A stretch of 64,000 nt of DNA from Symsagittifera roscoffensis. Lineage: Eukaryota > Xenacoelomorpha > Acoela > Convolutidae. The notes under the pieces were generated by a model. That model did no database searches and had not been told where the DNA came from. It was given only the letters and a program-made list of their open reading frames with translations. Below, one piece after another: positions 53,526-64,000 of the stretch; the first letter of the stretch is position 1; every line of letters begins with the position of its first letter. The stretch covers positions 2,141,745 through 2,205,744 of the forward strand of contig NC_087066.1 of assembly GCF_963678635.1 (NCBI RefSeq), read 5' to 3'. The position numbers were made by a program, and so were the translations under genes.

Positions 53526-54221
53526 GTTGAACCGTATGACGACGGAGGCACGATGAGTCTGTCAGCTGGAAGTACCTCGTTCGCAGAGTCAGATACAGTG
53601 GGAACGTGCAAGGACACCAAGACACTCATGACCTTCTCCGACACAGAGACAGACTTCGACCACTTCTGGTCCTTCTCTCCCTCGGACGACCCCTTCATCA
53701 TGAACCCACTCACGGGGGAACTATGTCTCACAGAGCAGATAGACTACGAACTACATTCTCAATTCGTGCTCACAGTCCAAGTCGTCCGAGACACTCCCAC
53801 CAATGTCTACCCCAATATCCCGACAGGCCAGAGTGAGACATTGACAATCACAATCACAGACACTAATGACGAGCGTCCTGTGGTCCATGGACTGACAGAC
53901 TACTTGCAGATCAGTGCAGGTGCTGTAGCTGGGAACCTGATGACATTCACAGTGTCAGACCGGGACACTACGGGAACCATTGTGACAACCATGACTGCCC
54001 AGACCCCAGATGACGCCCTCTTCTCCATGGCCGCCTGTTCTACCTCATGCACCCTGGCACTGGCAGCCAGTCCTGACCCGGACACTATGAATGCTGACTC
54101 GTACAAAGTGACCATTCAGGTGACAGATGGTGCTAACACTGTGACGACATACGTGTGGGTGGACATCATCACTGCCAATGACATCACACCTGTCCTGGCA
54201 GCCACTCCAGCATCACCCTCA
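53526..54221 (+). CDS. Cadherin-repeat gene, exon 9 (large exon)
   Basis: Acceptor TTACTTTAG. Encodes 232 residues (368-599) covering nearly two repeats: NPLTGELCLTEQIDYELHSQF (residues about 427-447), TITITDTNDERPVV, then FTVSDRDTTG and VDIITANDITPVL. The best evidence for the family. The donor is taken as CCTCA|GTCAGT, the only site that joins the next exon in frame; it is a weak consensus. Confidence 0.92.
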
Positions 54222-54543
54222 GTCAGTTGTGAACAGACAAATCATCCCTTTTGAAGTTCTTTCTAGCGATATGATCAGTAGAAACTGTAAAATGTGATGA
54301 AAATATCAGTAGGATCACTCGAAGACTAAATTATTAACTAATTTAGAGCTCAACTTCAATTCATATCTGATGCATAGGATAACTAAGAGACAATAAAAGA
54401 TATGAGAAAAGAACAAAAAGAAATGATTTTTTCTTCCAATTCTCCAAATTTTTGCGCTAGTCTTATATTGTGCAAGTCACCCTTGGCTATTTCCACAGCA
54501 GCAGGTTGTTCGTTCTCTCATTGAATAAATATGTCGAGTGTAG

Positions 54544-54676
54544 ATAGACGAGAGTACTGCCACGGACACTTTGATCAGCACCGTCTCAGCCACAGACGCG
54601 GACTTTCCCTCGGGGGAGACAGGGGCGGACTCCGTCTTCTACTACATACACAGTGTGCAGAGTGGGTTCGGAGCAG
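54544..54676 (+). CDS. Cadherin-repeat gene, exon 10
   Basis: Acceptor GTCGAGTGTAG, donor GAGCAG|GTACAT. Encodes IDESTATDTLISTVSATDADFPSG (the I-x-E and A-x-D-x-D motifs of a new repeat) and VFYYIHS. Confidence 0.88.
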
Positions 54677-54737
54677 GTACATCAAATACAGACCATATAC
54701 TAACAAGGAGTAGATTCAGTCTCGACTTACGCGGGAG

Positions 54738-55210
54738 CGGGTAAGGGGGGGGGGGGGGAGGAACTTTAAGCCATTTGAGAATATCAGATCAAAATGTTTT
54801 CTTTTCTCTCTTGTATCTCAGAAAACAGAAAATGTGCCAAAATCTTCAGCAGGACAGCGATAAGTTTTTCTGGGCATTGCTGAAAATTTTGAGCTCAAAT
54901 CCATAACTCATTGAGCAGCCATAACGCACCCCCCCCCCCCCCTTGAGTTTTGTAACCAAAGTATATTGGAGCTTTGGTTGAATATGCATTCGTGGATAGT
55001 GATGTTAGTTGTGTCGTTCTGCCAGATGAGTCGTATGTGTCGATTGGACGGAAAAGTGGGGAGATCAGACTGAGGAGACAGTTCGACATAGACCAGGCAG
55101 CAGACACCACCTACATCATAACTGTACGTGTCCGTTATATCCCTACCCCCCCCCCCCCCCCAACACACACAACACGCACAAGCACTCTCTCTCTCTCTCT
55201 CTCCTAGTTT
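54738..55210. repeat. Homopolymer and dinucleotide runs
   Basis: A G run at about 54747-54759, C runs at about 54928-54942 and 55146-55160, and a (CT)n array at 55187-55203. They lie in introns 10 and 11 around the last exon. Confidence 0.85.
54972..55123 (+). CDS. Cadherin-repeat gene, exon 11 (last exon seen)
   Basis: Joined in frame from a weak acceptor (TATTGGAG, 54971). Encodes YVSIGRKSGEIRLRRQFDIDQAADTTYIITV, i.e. the core of a repeat (tG-x-I, x-DxD, Y-x-I-x-V). Donor ACT|GTACGT. No further exon is recognised to 64000, so the gene continues beyond the window or its next intron is very long. Confidence 0.82.
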
Positions 55211-56149
55211 ATTCTTCACTCATATGTTCGATTAGTTCGAACTGAGGATTGGCCAAAAAAAGCAACAGTGCAAATATCCGATATAAGAAACATCCGAAAA
55301 ACACATTACGAGGCCAAACTGTGCATTTTGTGCCTTGTAAGCGGATTCCGCAAGAAGGACGCTCCCTTTGTTCTTTTTTTGTTCTTCCACTTTCTTTGAT
55401 CGTTCCGACAAAAACTTCACATGTTTAGAGATTTGTCAATGAAATCCACGAACATGCAGACACGTAATTGTGCGCCTATCCAGTGCCCAGTTTGGCCTCG
55501 TAATGCAAAGTTTTGCAAACATCCAAAAAACATCTATAAAACATCCAACATTTTTCTACCGCTCGCAAAAAAAAATCTTTTTCTGACCAATTAGATAGTC
55601 ACTGTTAGTGACCGCTGCAGTCGCGATAACGTGTTGTGAGCTTGCCCAAGGAGGCGATGAATGTTTTCGAAAATTAGAGCCGGTTAGTTAAAAGCAACCA
55701 AGAATTTAAACCGACAACCGACAAAACTGGAAAAAGCTAAGCAAACTATGCTTTGTTTTTAAGTTTTAATTCTATCTTGTGAAAGTTTAGAATTTCAGAC
55801 GTTTTTTTTTCTAAATATTTCAAAATTCAAAAATGATCAATTTTTGGAGTGTTACAGCTTGCATTGCTTGCTCTAAAAGTTTTTCAGATAAAGTTTTAAT
55901 AATCAATAATTATAATCATATATTGTTTTCAAATTGATATGTTTCATAGTTTCATCGTTTCATTACTTACTCAAAAAAAACCTTTTTTTAGGTTCACTTT
56001 CACATCTTCACAATCAATTTGACAATTTTAAACTTTCATTGCTGCTGTTCCTTGCACGAATTTTTCAATTTTGGTTAAATAATTCAACAGAATTATTCAG
56101 TTTTTTTTGCTTGAGTTGCGTACTCGCAAACTCTACATATTTAAGAATC
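55211..56149. other. AT-rich DNA with traces of dispersed repeat
   Basis: Around 55300-55520 it shares words with the repeat at 27962-28420 (for example CAGTTTGGCCTCGTAATG, and GCGGATTCCGCAAG at 55340). Otherwise no feature. Confidence 0.4.
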
Positions 56150-56752
56150 AGTTCGAGCCTTGTGAATAATTTGGAATTTTTCATTAATTATCTGAAGAAA
56201 ATGCTGGCTCAAATTTTTTTTCATCACATTATCTAGCCTTCGAGATCAGTTTTTGTTTAGAAAACTTTGTTAGAAAAAAACTCAAGATAATTGAAAATCA
56301 AGTCTTCAATTAATTGGACAATTTTGAAGTTTTTTTCAGATAATTTTTTTCTTGAAAAATTGAAATTTTTGGGAGCGGCTTTACCATACAAAAAACAGTA
56401 TTCAAATTCAAATCAACTAAACAGCTTGGTTCGAAAATTTTACATGAGTTGTACAACGTTGAATGCTTTAAGCATGCTGTTTAACTGATTTGAAATTGAA
56501 TACTGTTCTAATATTTTTTGTATATTAGAGCTGCTCGTAATGAATTCAGATTTTCAAGAAAATTCTTGAAAAAACTTTCAAAATTAGCCAAACATTTGGA
56601 GCTTGATTTTCATTTATTTCAATTTTTTTTAAAATAAATTTTTTTTTAGAAATTCATCTCGAAGGCTGGATAATGTTGGTGTGAAATTTTCTTCAAGCAT
56701 TTTCTTTCAATATTTAAAAAAAATTCCAAATTTTTGACAAGGCTAAAAGCTA
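56150..56752. repeat. Long imperfect palindrome (foldback element), about 600 bp
   Basis: The two halves, meeting near 56450, are inverted copies. GCCTTGTGAATAATTTGGAATTTTT at 56157 pairs with AAAAATTCCAAATTTTTGACAAGGC at about 56718-56744. CATTATCTAGCCTTCGAGAT pairs with ATCTCGAAGGCTGGATAATG. TACAAAAAACAGTATTCAAATTCAAATC pairs with GATTTGAAATTGAATACTGTT. No coding capacity; a foldback or MITE-like transposon is likely. Confidence 0.85.
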
Positions 56753-56879
56753 AAAAAAATTGATCACATCTGAAGTTTTATATTTGAAAGCTTTTGTTAA
56801 TATCTGAAATGTCTACAAGCACACCAAATCAAGCTAATATTGTTAACCGATTTAATTTATATTTAATTCGGCCATTTAA

Positions 56880-57015
56880 AAAATGTGGAGACGTTTGGTA
56901 TTTGAGTGTGTTTCAATTTTTTTCTTCTTTTTTTTTGTTTTCTACGCAAACTCGATTACCACTAATAATCATCAGAAAGAATCGTGTGAGATATCACAAT
57001 AAAATCCTTTCAATT
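56880..57015. repeat. Degenerate repeat copy (TTTTCTACGCAAA family)
   Basis: Contains TTTGTTTTCTACGCAAACTC followed by TACCACTAATAATCATC, parallel to 28815-28850. Confidence 0.4.
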
Positions 57016-57120
57016 GTGTAAGGTTTGTCAAACTAAGGTTTGCAGGCTTACACCAGCTTATATAAGCTTAATTTAAGCCGTAAAAGTTTACTCAAGTAAA
57101 GTTATACTCCGGTAAAATTA

Positions 57121-58300
57121 GTTTTAAAAATTTTTAGTACAATTTTGGTAATCAAAAATTTCGATTTTTGTTGTTTTTGTTTCTGATCATTTTTCTACAG
57201 ATACTGGTTCGAAATTGGCGTTTTTAAAATTGATATTCATATTCGCATACTTTTTTTTGTTTTTTTTTAGATCTAATTATTACACCATATAAAAAAAATG
57301 ACACAGATTTGGAAAAACAATTGTAAATTTTCAAGATTATGGTCGGAGCTTTCTGTATTGCTTGCACAAAAACCGGAGTTCCTTGTACTTTCTTGAATTT
57401 TTCGCTGAAAATTCTTTTATAGGCATTTGATGCTAATCTGAGCAGTTACTTATAGAATTATTTCAGACGCTAATATTTGCTTGCTTTACTGAAATCATTC
57501 TTCAACACGAGCTGTCAATGTCAGCGAGATGTTTTTAAGTACAATTTTTATAAAATTTTTGTTCATTTTTTTGTTATCTGATGCAGTCCGTAATTCAGTT
57601 CAAGCTATTCGAAATAATAAGAGAAAAATTTCGACTAGCTTGGACCAAGGATAATTCGGCGAATTTTATTTCCAAGTTTCCTCTCCGGATAGTTTTAATA
57701 AAAATTAAAATTTTGATGAACTGTTTCAAGCAATCAGATCAAATTGGATCAACGTCTTGCCTCACATTTTTTCTGATTGAAATAAGGTTCCTATCGAAAT
57801 TCTCTGTTTATTATTCAATGCAAGCAAAAAGTTCCATTTACTGATTAGCTTGCCAGAAAAGCAAAAAAGTTTTACCTTTTAATTAAAATTTTTCAAAATG
57901 TTCGAAGTCTTATGGTTTTAAAGAGCGTACTAAAAAAATCTCATTTTTTCAAATAGTTCGAGTTATCAAAACTTTCTGAAAAACTTCTCCGATTGATTTG
58001 TTTAATCGAAAAAAAATTTTGGTGAAAAATTTGATGCTATACAATCAACCATTAGTTAGAATCAACCGCTTTTGATATCAATTACCGGCTATCTTAACCA
58101 ATGGTGCATTTGTCGGTACATTCAATCTATCATATGTAACTTTTTCCTTCTCCTTTTCATCCCTGGAAAGCCGGCTTCAAATGTTTCAAAAAAATGCATG
58201 TATCAAAAGTCGCATGTATTAAAATCAATTTTCATTATCATTCCTTTTTATTTTTCCTGCAAATCAGTTGTCTGCCAAGATTTGGAAAACATAAAATTTA
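57121..58300. other. AT-rich intergenic or intronic DNA
   Basis: Open frames at 57581-57844 and 58072-58317 have no recognisable domain and strongly AT-biased codons. I see no gene. Confidence 0.5.
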
Positions 58301-58384
58301 ATTTGAAACAAGGATAACCGGTTGCTGTGTCTTTTTGAAAAATACAAGAATTTTTAAAAAAATTTGTGTAGTTTTTTGAAAACC

Positions 58385-58690
58385 AAAGAAAATGGAGAGA
58401 AACTTTTTATTCGCGTGTGTTTTATGTTCGCCCCGTTTTGTGATGTTTTCTACGCAAAATGGAGCGACTTATCATATGCAAGCACTTTTAGTCATGATTC
58501 GAAAGACATAAGAAAATAATTTCGAATTTTTTGTAATTTCTTTCGAGTCACGACTGAAAACACTTGTATATCATATGTCACTCCACTTTGGATAATTTAT
58601 TTAAACAGACAATATGCAAGGAAAACATCACAAAACGGGGGAAAAATAAAACACGCGAATACAAAATTCCCCTCCATTTTCATTTTCAAT
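58385..58690. repeat. Palindromic element of about 300 bp
   Basis: AAAATGGAGAGAAAC..TTTATTCGCGTGTGTTTTAT...CCCCGTTTTGTGATGTTTTC is repeated inverted at the other end (GAAAACATCACAAAACGGGG...ATAAAACACGCGAATACAAAATTCCCCTCCATTTT). Next to the inner arms, TATCATATG and TTTCGAAT/ATTCGAAA are also inverted. It shares its ends with degenerate copies near 13110 and 59265 (GAATACAAA.TT.CTCC). Confidence 0.85.
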
Positions 58691-58699
58691 TCAACCTTT

Positions 58700-59520
58700 T
58701 AAATCAGCTGGACATATTTTAAACCGTTTTAATTGCTTGCTTGAAAATTAAACATTTGCATTTTGTCAACAAGGATGACTGGTTTCAGTGCAAATAGCTC
58801 CGAATTTTCCGACCGTAATTTTAAAAACGTAAAGAAAATTATACTTTTCTTTCTTCAAATTAGTATTGTTTTCTGTGCAAGATAGCAAATTCTGAAGAAA
58901 CAACAACCCAAATTTGCAGAAAATTTTTTAAATTAGGCTGAATTGACTACAGTTGTCCTGAAAAAATGAACAAAAATAAGTCAAACGAAACAAATCACTG
59001 TCATTTTCCAAAAAGGGCAAAAAAAGTTCTTCCAACTAGTTTTCCTTTTTTCCCCACGATTGCTTTAGTTGCTCCTACTTCAACTTTAAATAAAATTTTA
59101 AATCGGGTTTTTTCGAAACTTTTTGAAAATTTTTGAATCTTTAGTTCTAATTTTAGCGCACAGAGCTTTGAAATTATATATCAGTCGACACATTCAAATA
59201 ATTATTTCTGTTACTTGTTTTTGCGTGGAAAATAAAGAAAAAAAAACTATCTGAAACCTACATGAATACAAAATTTCTCCTAATTTTTCACGGTCGGAAA
59301 AAAAATACTTTGAACAAATGAATAAGTCATCGTTTGTTTTTTTCTCTCTAAATGAATTAAATACAACAATATCAATCCCAAACTCAAAACAGTTTCTCGA
59401 AAATTATTTTAAAAATCTTTTGCCAACGGTTTCTCAAGTTTTCTTCTATATAACGTTTCAATTTCTAGTCTTGTTCTTAACGGTGACAAACTCATAAGTT
59501 GTATGTACCAACTTTGAAGT
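58700..59520. other. AT-rich DNA with degenerate repeat remnants
   Basis: Contains GGATGACTGGTTTCAGTGCA at 58770 and GAATACAAAATTTCTCCTAATTTTT at 59265, both related to repeats at 12 kb and 58.4 kb. No gene seen. Confidence 0.4.
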
Positions 59521-59564
59521 CAAATTTGTTTTTATGGGATATTTAGACACCCCTGTCAAAAGCG

Positions 59565-59625
59565 CATGGCCTATTGGATAAGAATGATTTCGATCATTGT
59601 TAGAATTGGTTTACTTTTTCAAATA
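59565..59625 (+). repeat. tRNA-Arg-like 5' half (pseudogene or SINE head)
   Basis: AAGCGCATGGCCTATTGGATAAGAATGATTTCGATCATT has a perfect A box (TGGCCTATTGG) and resembles the D arm and anticodon arm of tRNA-Arg (TTTCGA loop). The B box is degraded. A similar, worse copy lies at 63950-64000. Confidence 0.4.
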
Positions 59626-59869
59626 TCATTAGTGAACAGCAAATTTTCAACTAGAATTAGTTTAGTTACTGTTTTATGATGTTATTTGTTATGTTGAAAT
59701 TCCTTTTGAACTAATCTTAGTTTAAAAGTCCACTGAGGTTCTTGGGAAAAGTCCTTTTTTAAACCAAGCTCCATCTTTCAAAGAAATGTCAGTTCAAAAC
59801 AGTTTTACCCTGTCTTAGATAAGTTTCAAGCATTTAGATTAATCACACCTTTCAACATGATATAGTCTA

Positions 59870-60820
59870 ACAATTGGAACGAGTACTAGATTTTTTGGAT
59901 TATCTAATCGGACGAAGTTTACCAAGATTGCGAAAAGTTCCAAGTAGCATTTATCGCAAAAGATTCAGTTCACATCGAAGACTTAGAAAACCCACCGGTC
60001 ATACACAAACTGACAAACACTCCGGATACGACCGCGAACCAAGCCTATCAGTTGGAAAAAAAAAAGAAATAAAAAACGAGCGATTTTGACGTATAGCGAA
60101 GAGTAACCAATGCAAAAAGCCAATAACAATGCAAAAGACAACAGCTTACGTTTAGAGGACATAGAAAACAGTTAAAATCCATCTATACCTGGCTTTAGGA
60201 AAAGAATTTCAGAAATGCTTTGTTCCCAAAATATCAGGTAAACTGATTTAAAAAGCCAATATCGCGTTCGAGTTTTGAGAGCTAATGAAGACTACCTTCT
60301 AACTAGGTTCTAACAAACGACCGTTATATTTTTTTTGGTCGCGGACAGAATGATCAGACATCACTTGTAAAAACTCATTAAAGTTGGGAGTTGAAATAGT
60401 AAGGAACAATTTCATCTTCAGCAGCAATGTTGAGATACAACCGAAGCAGTGCATTGAATATCTACTTCCAGAGAATGTGCTAGCGTATGTCCCAGTCCAT
60501 AAAAAAGGCAGAAGGTTTCACCAGCAATATGTAAAATAATTTCCTAAAATTTTTCTACAAACATCACATCAGGTACAAATCAAGCCAAGATTGAACATTG
60601 TTGAGAGTCAAAATTGTCAAGACTGCGGTCAACAATTCAAGAAAGTTAACCTTACCTCATGCCCAGCGAGAGACAGAAGTTGCAACTACTGCGGCCGAAC
60701 GGGACATTTCGCCAAACACTGTAGAAATTCGGCTAGAATATACAATAAAATGTTTTATCAAAGTCAATCCCCTGGAACAACAGCCCTATCAAGACACTCC
60801 TCGGAAAAACTCCAATTTTA
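59870..60820 (+). pseudogene. Gag remnant of another gypsy element
   Basis: Basic open piece at 59874-60089, then stops, then 60591-60821 with a nucleocapsid: CQDCGQQF...SCPARD and a CX2CX4HX4C knuckle (CNYCGRTGHFAKHC). This two-part layout matches the nucleocapsid of the 44 kb element (CYFCGNRF...SCPAR, then CRNCNKKSHFAKC), so the element belongs to the same lineage. Confidence 0.75.
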
Positions 60821-61420
60821 ATTTTTATCTGCAAATGGTAACAATGAAGTGAACTTGATCAAATTGAATTAAAACCATTTTCTCACACCACGGAAATAAG
60901 CCGCAGCTATTATTGAATGTGTCAATCGGAGAGTTTAACCAATACAAAATGCAAATAGACTCGGCTAGCTAATCTTGTGTTTTTTTATGAAAAAAGTCTC
61001 GCCCTATGAATTCAAGTTAAAGTTTAGAGGAAAGGTTTGCGTGTTCCGATAGGGGCAGAAAATAAAGCTAACCAATCGAGATACCTCAGACAAATCCAAA
61101 ATTGGCTAGATGTTGACGCATCCCAGTGGATTATCTTTAAGTCATCATTAAACAGTGTCAGACGACGAAGCAAGCGATCTGTGTTTTACTCAAAGATCTA
61201 AGAAAAAACACCACGTTCAAGAGAACTAAATCGGAAAAACTTTTATTCCACCAAAAGTTATCAATGTCAAAACAGTCGACAACGATAAACCAAAAGCACA
61301 TGCTGTAGTAGAGGAGAATAATTGAGGAGTGGGCCATTTCACATTGAGCAATTTCCGATAGAACCGAAACTTATAAATTTCCACGAGTACCAAACGCGTA
61401 GGAATGCTTAAACAACAAGC

Positions 61421-61590
61421 CCGGGTTGACCAAAAATGCTTATCATACAATTCTCATAACTGGGATTGTTTTTCCATACAATTTCATACAATTCCATACG
61501 TACAGAAAATTGTATGAAAACTCTATAAGAAACTTTTTCTCATAAATGGAAATTGTATAATAGGTGTTTTCTCCATAAACCAAAATTCTG
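61421..61590. repeat. Palindromic CATACAATT repeat (copy in first duplicate)
   Basis: Begins GCCCGGGTTGACCAAAAATGCTTATCATACAATT and contains inverted TTTTCTCATAAATGGAAATTGTATAA. One end is clear; the right arm is degraded. Confidence 0.65.
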
Positions 61591-62346
61591 TTTTTTGTTT
61601 CTAAATTTATTTTCTTAAAAATTTTTCGGTTGTGCTTGCAACCAAACACAAGTGACGAAGACCTTGATTACTCAAAGCACCGAAGCTGGACGGTAATACA
61701 TTTACAACGACTTTAACAATTGATATAACAAAACCAACAAACAATTTTACATTTTTTCTGCAGATGGTAACTAGGAAGTGAACTTGATCAAATTGAATTA
61801 AAACAGTTTTCTCACACCACGGAAATAAGCTGAAGCTATTATTGAATGTGTCAATCGGAGAGTTTAACCAATACAAAATGCAAATAGACTTGGCTAGCTA
61901 GTCTTGTACTTTTTATGAAAAAAGTCTCGCCCTATGAATTCAAATTAAAGTTTAGAGGAAAGGTTTGCGTGTTCCGATAGGGGCAGAAAATAAAGCTAAC
62001 CAATCGAGAAACCTCATACAAATCCAAAATTCGCTAGATGTTGACGCATCCCAGTGGGATATCTTTAAGTCAACATTAAACAGTGTCAGACGACGAAGCA
62101 AGCGATCTGTGTTTTACTCAAAGATCTCTGAAAAAACACCACTTTCAAGAGAACTAAATCGGAAAAACTTTTAATCCACCAAAAGTTATCAAAGTCAAAA
62201 CAGTCGACAACGATAAACCGAAAACACATGCTGTAGTAGAGGAGAATAATCGAGGAGTGGGCCATTTCACATTGAGCAATTTCCGATAGAACCGAAACTT
62301 ATAAAGTTCAACGAGTACCAAACGCGCAGGAATGCTTGAACAACAA

Positions 62347-62515
62347 GCCCAGGTTGACCAAAAATGCTTATCATACAGTTTTCATAACTGGGAATTTTTT
62401 TTCATACAATTTCATACAATTCCCTACGTACAGAAAATTATATGAAAACTCTATAATAAACTTTTTCTCATAAATGAAAATTGTATAAGAGGTGTTTTCT
62501 CCATAAACCAAAAAG
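62347..62515. repeat. Palindromic CATACAATT repeat (copy in second duplicate)
   Basis: Same as the copy at 61421, beginning GCCCAGGTTGACCAAAAATGCTTATCATACAG, at the equivalent point of the tandem duplicate. Confidence 0.65.
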
Positions 62516-62989
62516 CTGTTTTTTGTTTCTAAATTTATTTTCTGAAAAACTTTTCGGTTGTGCTTGCAACCAAACACAAGTGACGAAGACCTTGGTTACT
62601 CAAAGCACCGAAGCTGGACGTTAATACATTTACAACGACTTTCACAATTGATATAACAAAACTAACAAACTTTAAATTTTTGCCAAAATTTTTCAATGAT
62701 GATTTTTTTAAATTTGTGAAATTTCAAAATATCAGACAATGTTCAAGGCAATCATGAACACGCCATACAAAAGAAATAGAATTTTTCTGCGTTTTTGAAG
62801 GAAAAAATTAAGTTAAAAGAAACAAGCCATTTTTATCGTATCCAGGACTATGTTATGCAGACAAAAAATTAAATTTTGCATGCAAAAACTTTTTTCGGAA
62901 AAAATATGTTTTGCGCTCTAGAAAAATTTTATTTGCGCTCTAGAAAAGTCATAGAAAAATTTGAGGCAAACTTTCAAAATTACTTGGAA

Positions 62990-63215
62990 AATTTTTTGTG
63001 TCGTATATGGAAATTGTATGGTAAACATTTTTCCAAAAAAAAACTTAAATTCAGTTTTTTTTTGCCACCAGTCTGTTCAACTGTTCTCAAAAAGCCGCAG
63101 AAATGGTTTATTTTTTTTCTATTATTTTCCTAAAAAGTATGAAAATTGTATGTCAAGCAATTTCTCCATACACTTGATGTATGGAATTGTATGATAAGCA
63201 TTTTCTGTGTATGGA
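62990..63215. repeat. Degenerate palindromic CATACAATT repeat
   Basis: ATATGGAAATTGTATGGTAAACATTTTTCC near 63005 and GTATGGAATTGTATGATAAGCATTTTCTGTGTATGG near 63178 belong to the same family. Confidence 0.55.
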
Positions 63216-64000
63216 GATTATTCCGGGAGCGTATTCCCAAGTAAAGTCAACGCGACCCAGGAAAGTATCTGACACTCGTTTTCGGTACAACGTGAGACCA
63301 TTGACAAACAGGTAACCGTCTTACCTGCTCTGAAAAAGGGTAATCACAAAACTGATTGCGCTATCCGATGATAGACCGGGAGAACACTACTCGACTTTAA
63401 AAACTTTTCTTCTTCTAAAAAAGACCTTACTGCGTATACCTTACTGGCTCAAACTCATCACAGCTGAGAGAACGGACTCTGGACACCACTAAATCAGACC
63501 AAGAATGGATAGCTAGTAATTGAGCCGGGGAAACAAACTGTGACACTCCCATGAAAATTTTTAGTTAGTTTTTGCAATCTGAATCTTCATACCACTTAAC
63601 TTGATGCAAAACGCAATTTTTGTGAAAACTGATTACTTGTTAGGTCTTAAATAACTCCATAATTGTATGGATTTTGCTTCTTTAATGGCTAATCTAGCTC
63701 CAATACAAACCATACTGAACCTCGAAAACGTTTTCGTTTTACTATGCTAGTTTTGACGATACGTCAATCTTAAAAAGCTACCTCACTTTCGGCCAAGGTT
63801 CACCTTTCTTGGGCAAAAGGGATAGTTAGTATGCTATTGGTGATGTATAATCTGAACATCCCTAGCTTTCGGAAAATTTCCATCTTTTCATAATAAGCTT
63901 GAAGTTAATTTTGTGTATAAAAGTCATTTGGACATACCTGCCAAATGCTTAAATGGCGCCTCGCCTTTTGGATTTGAACTATTTGGGTCATTGTTCTTAT
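63216..64000. other. Right end of the window, no gene identified
   Basis: 63230-63550 is somewhat richer in G+C and may be a decayed gypsy pol piece (frames with LTLVFGTT and ITAERTDSG), but no domain is secure. At 63950-64000 there is a tRNA-Arg-like head related to 59565-59625. Confidence 0.4.

Larger units (their letters stand above)
60821..62671. repeat. Tandem duplication of about 929 bp
   Basis: 60821-61749 and 61750-62671 are direct copies, over 90% identical by eye. Shared landmarks are GAACTTGATCAAATTGAATTAAAAC, GGAAAGGTTTGCGTGTTCCGATAGGGGC, GATGTTGACGCATCCCAGTGG, GTGTCAGACGACGAAGCAAGCG and CTTGCAACCAAACACAAGTGACGAAGACCTTGG. Each copy contains decayed gypsy sequence after the Gag knuckle and the same palindromic repeat, so the duplication came after that repeat was inserted. 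Confidence 0.93.

Noticed and set aside
55934-56488. Plus-strand frames in the foldback region
   Set aside because: They run through the inverted repeat and read as Phe/Leu/Asn-rich noise.

Overview
The window is metazoan nuclear DNA. A multi-exon gene for a secreted or membrane protein with cadherin-like repeats is split by GT-AG introns, and the rest is AT-rich DNA packed with LTR retrotransposons. One of these is a BEL/Pao element, a superfamily known only from animals. The cadherin exons are clearly richer in G+C than their introns. I cannot name the species; nothing points to a vertebrate, and an invertebrate or early-branching animal is an inference only.

Layout. (1) 1-6342, minus strand: a BEL/Pao retrotransposon whose gag-protease-reverse transcriptase frame is open without a break for 1442 codons and runs off the left edge. 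Its long leader holds an extra reading frame of about 214 codons, several tandem repeats and a probable primer-binding site. (2) 6657-13600: a tRNA-like Pol III box pair, a badly decayed Ty3/gypsy pol fragment, a GAY-repeat microsatellite, and degenerate tandem and palindromic repeats. (3) 13875-25675, minus strand: an old 11.8 kb gypsy-type element with diverged LTRs and a 4-bp target-site duplication (ATAC). It has a long gag, a damaged protease, RT, integrase and an env-like region, but no RNase H where one is expected. (4) 25680-32900: non-coding repeats, a 200-base assembly gap and a solo LTR of the family in (3). (5) 32942-55123, plus strand: eleven exons of the cadherin-repeat gene, all phase-compatible, giving 694 codons with the 3' end not seen. 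Its introns hold a decayed gypsy element in antisense (34831-41426), a nearly full-length gypsy element in sense (44026-51170; LTRs almost identical, TSD CTCAG) and a solo LTR (51534-51943; TSD ATTA). (6) 55200-64000: AT-rich DNA with two long inverted-repeat (foldback) elements, another decayed gypsy gag region and a roughly 929-bp tandem duplication.

No bacterial genes, operons, CRISPR arrays or rRNA were seen. The most unusual items are the extra frame in the BEL leader, a hydrophobic (membrane-segment-like) block inside the pol of the young gypsy element, the gag ATG of that gypsy family lying on the LTR/primer-binding-site junction, and the mismatch between near-identical LTRs and heavily broken coding sequence in the same element.
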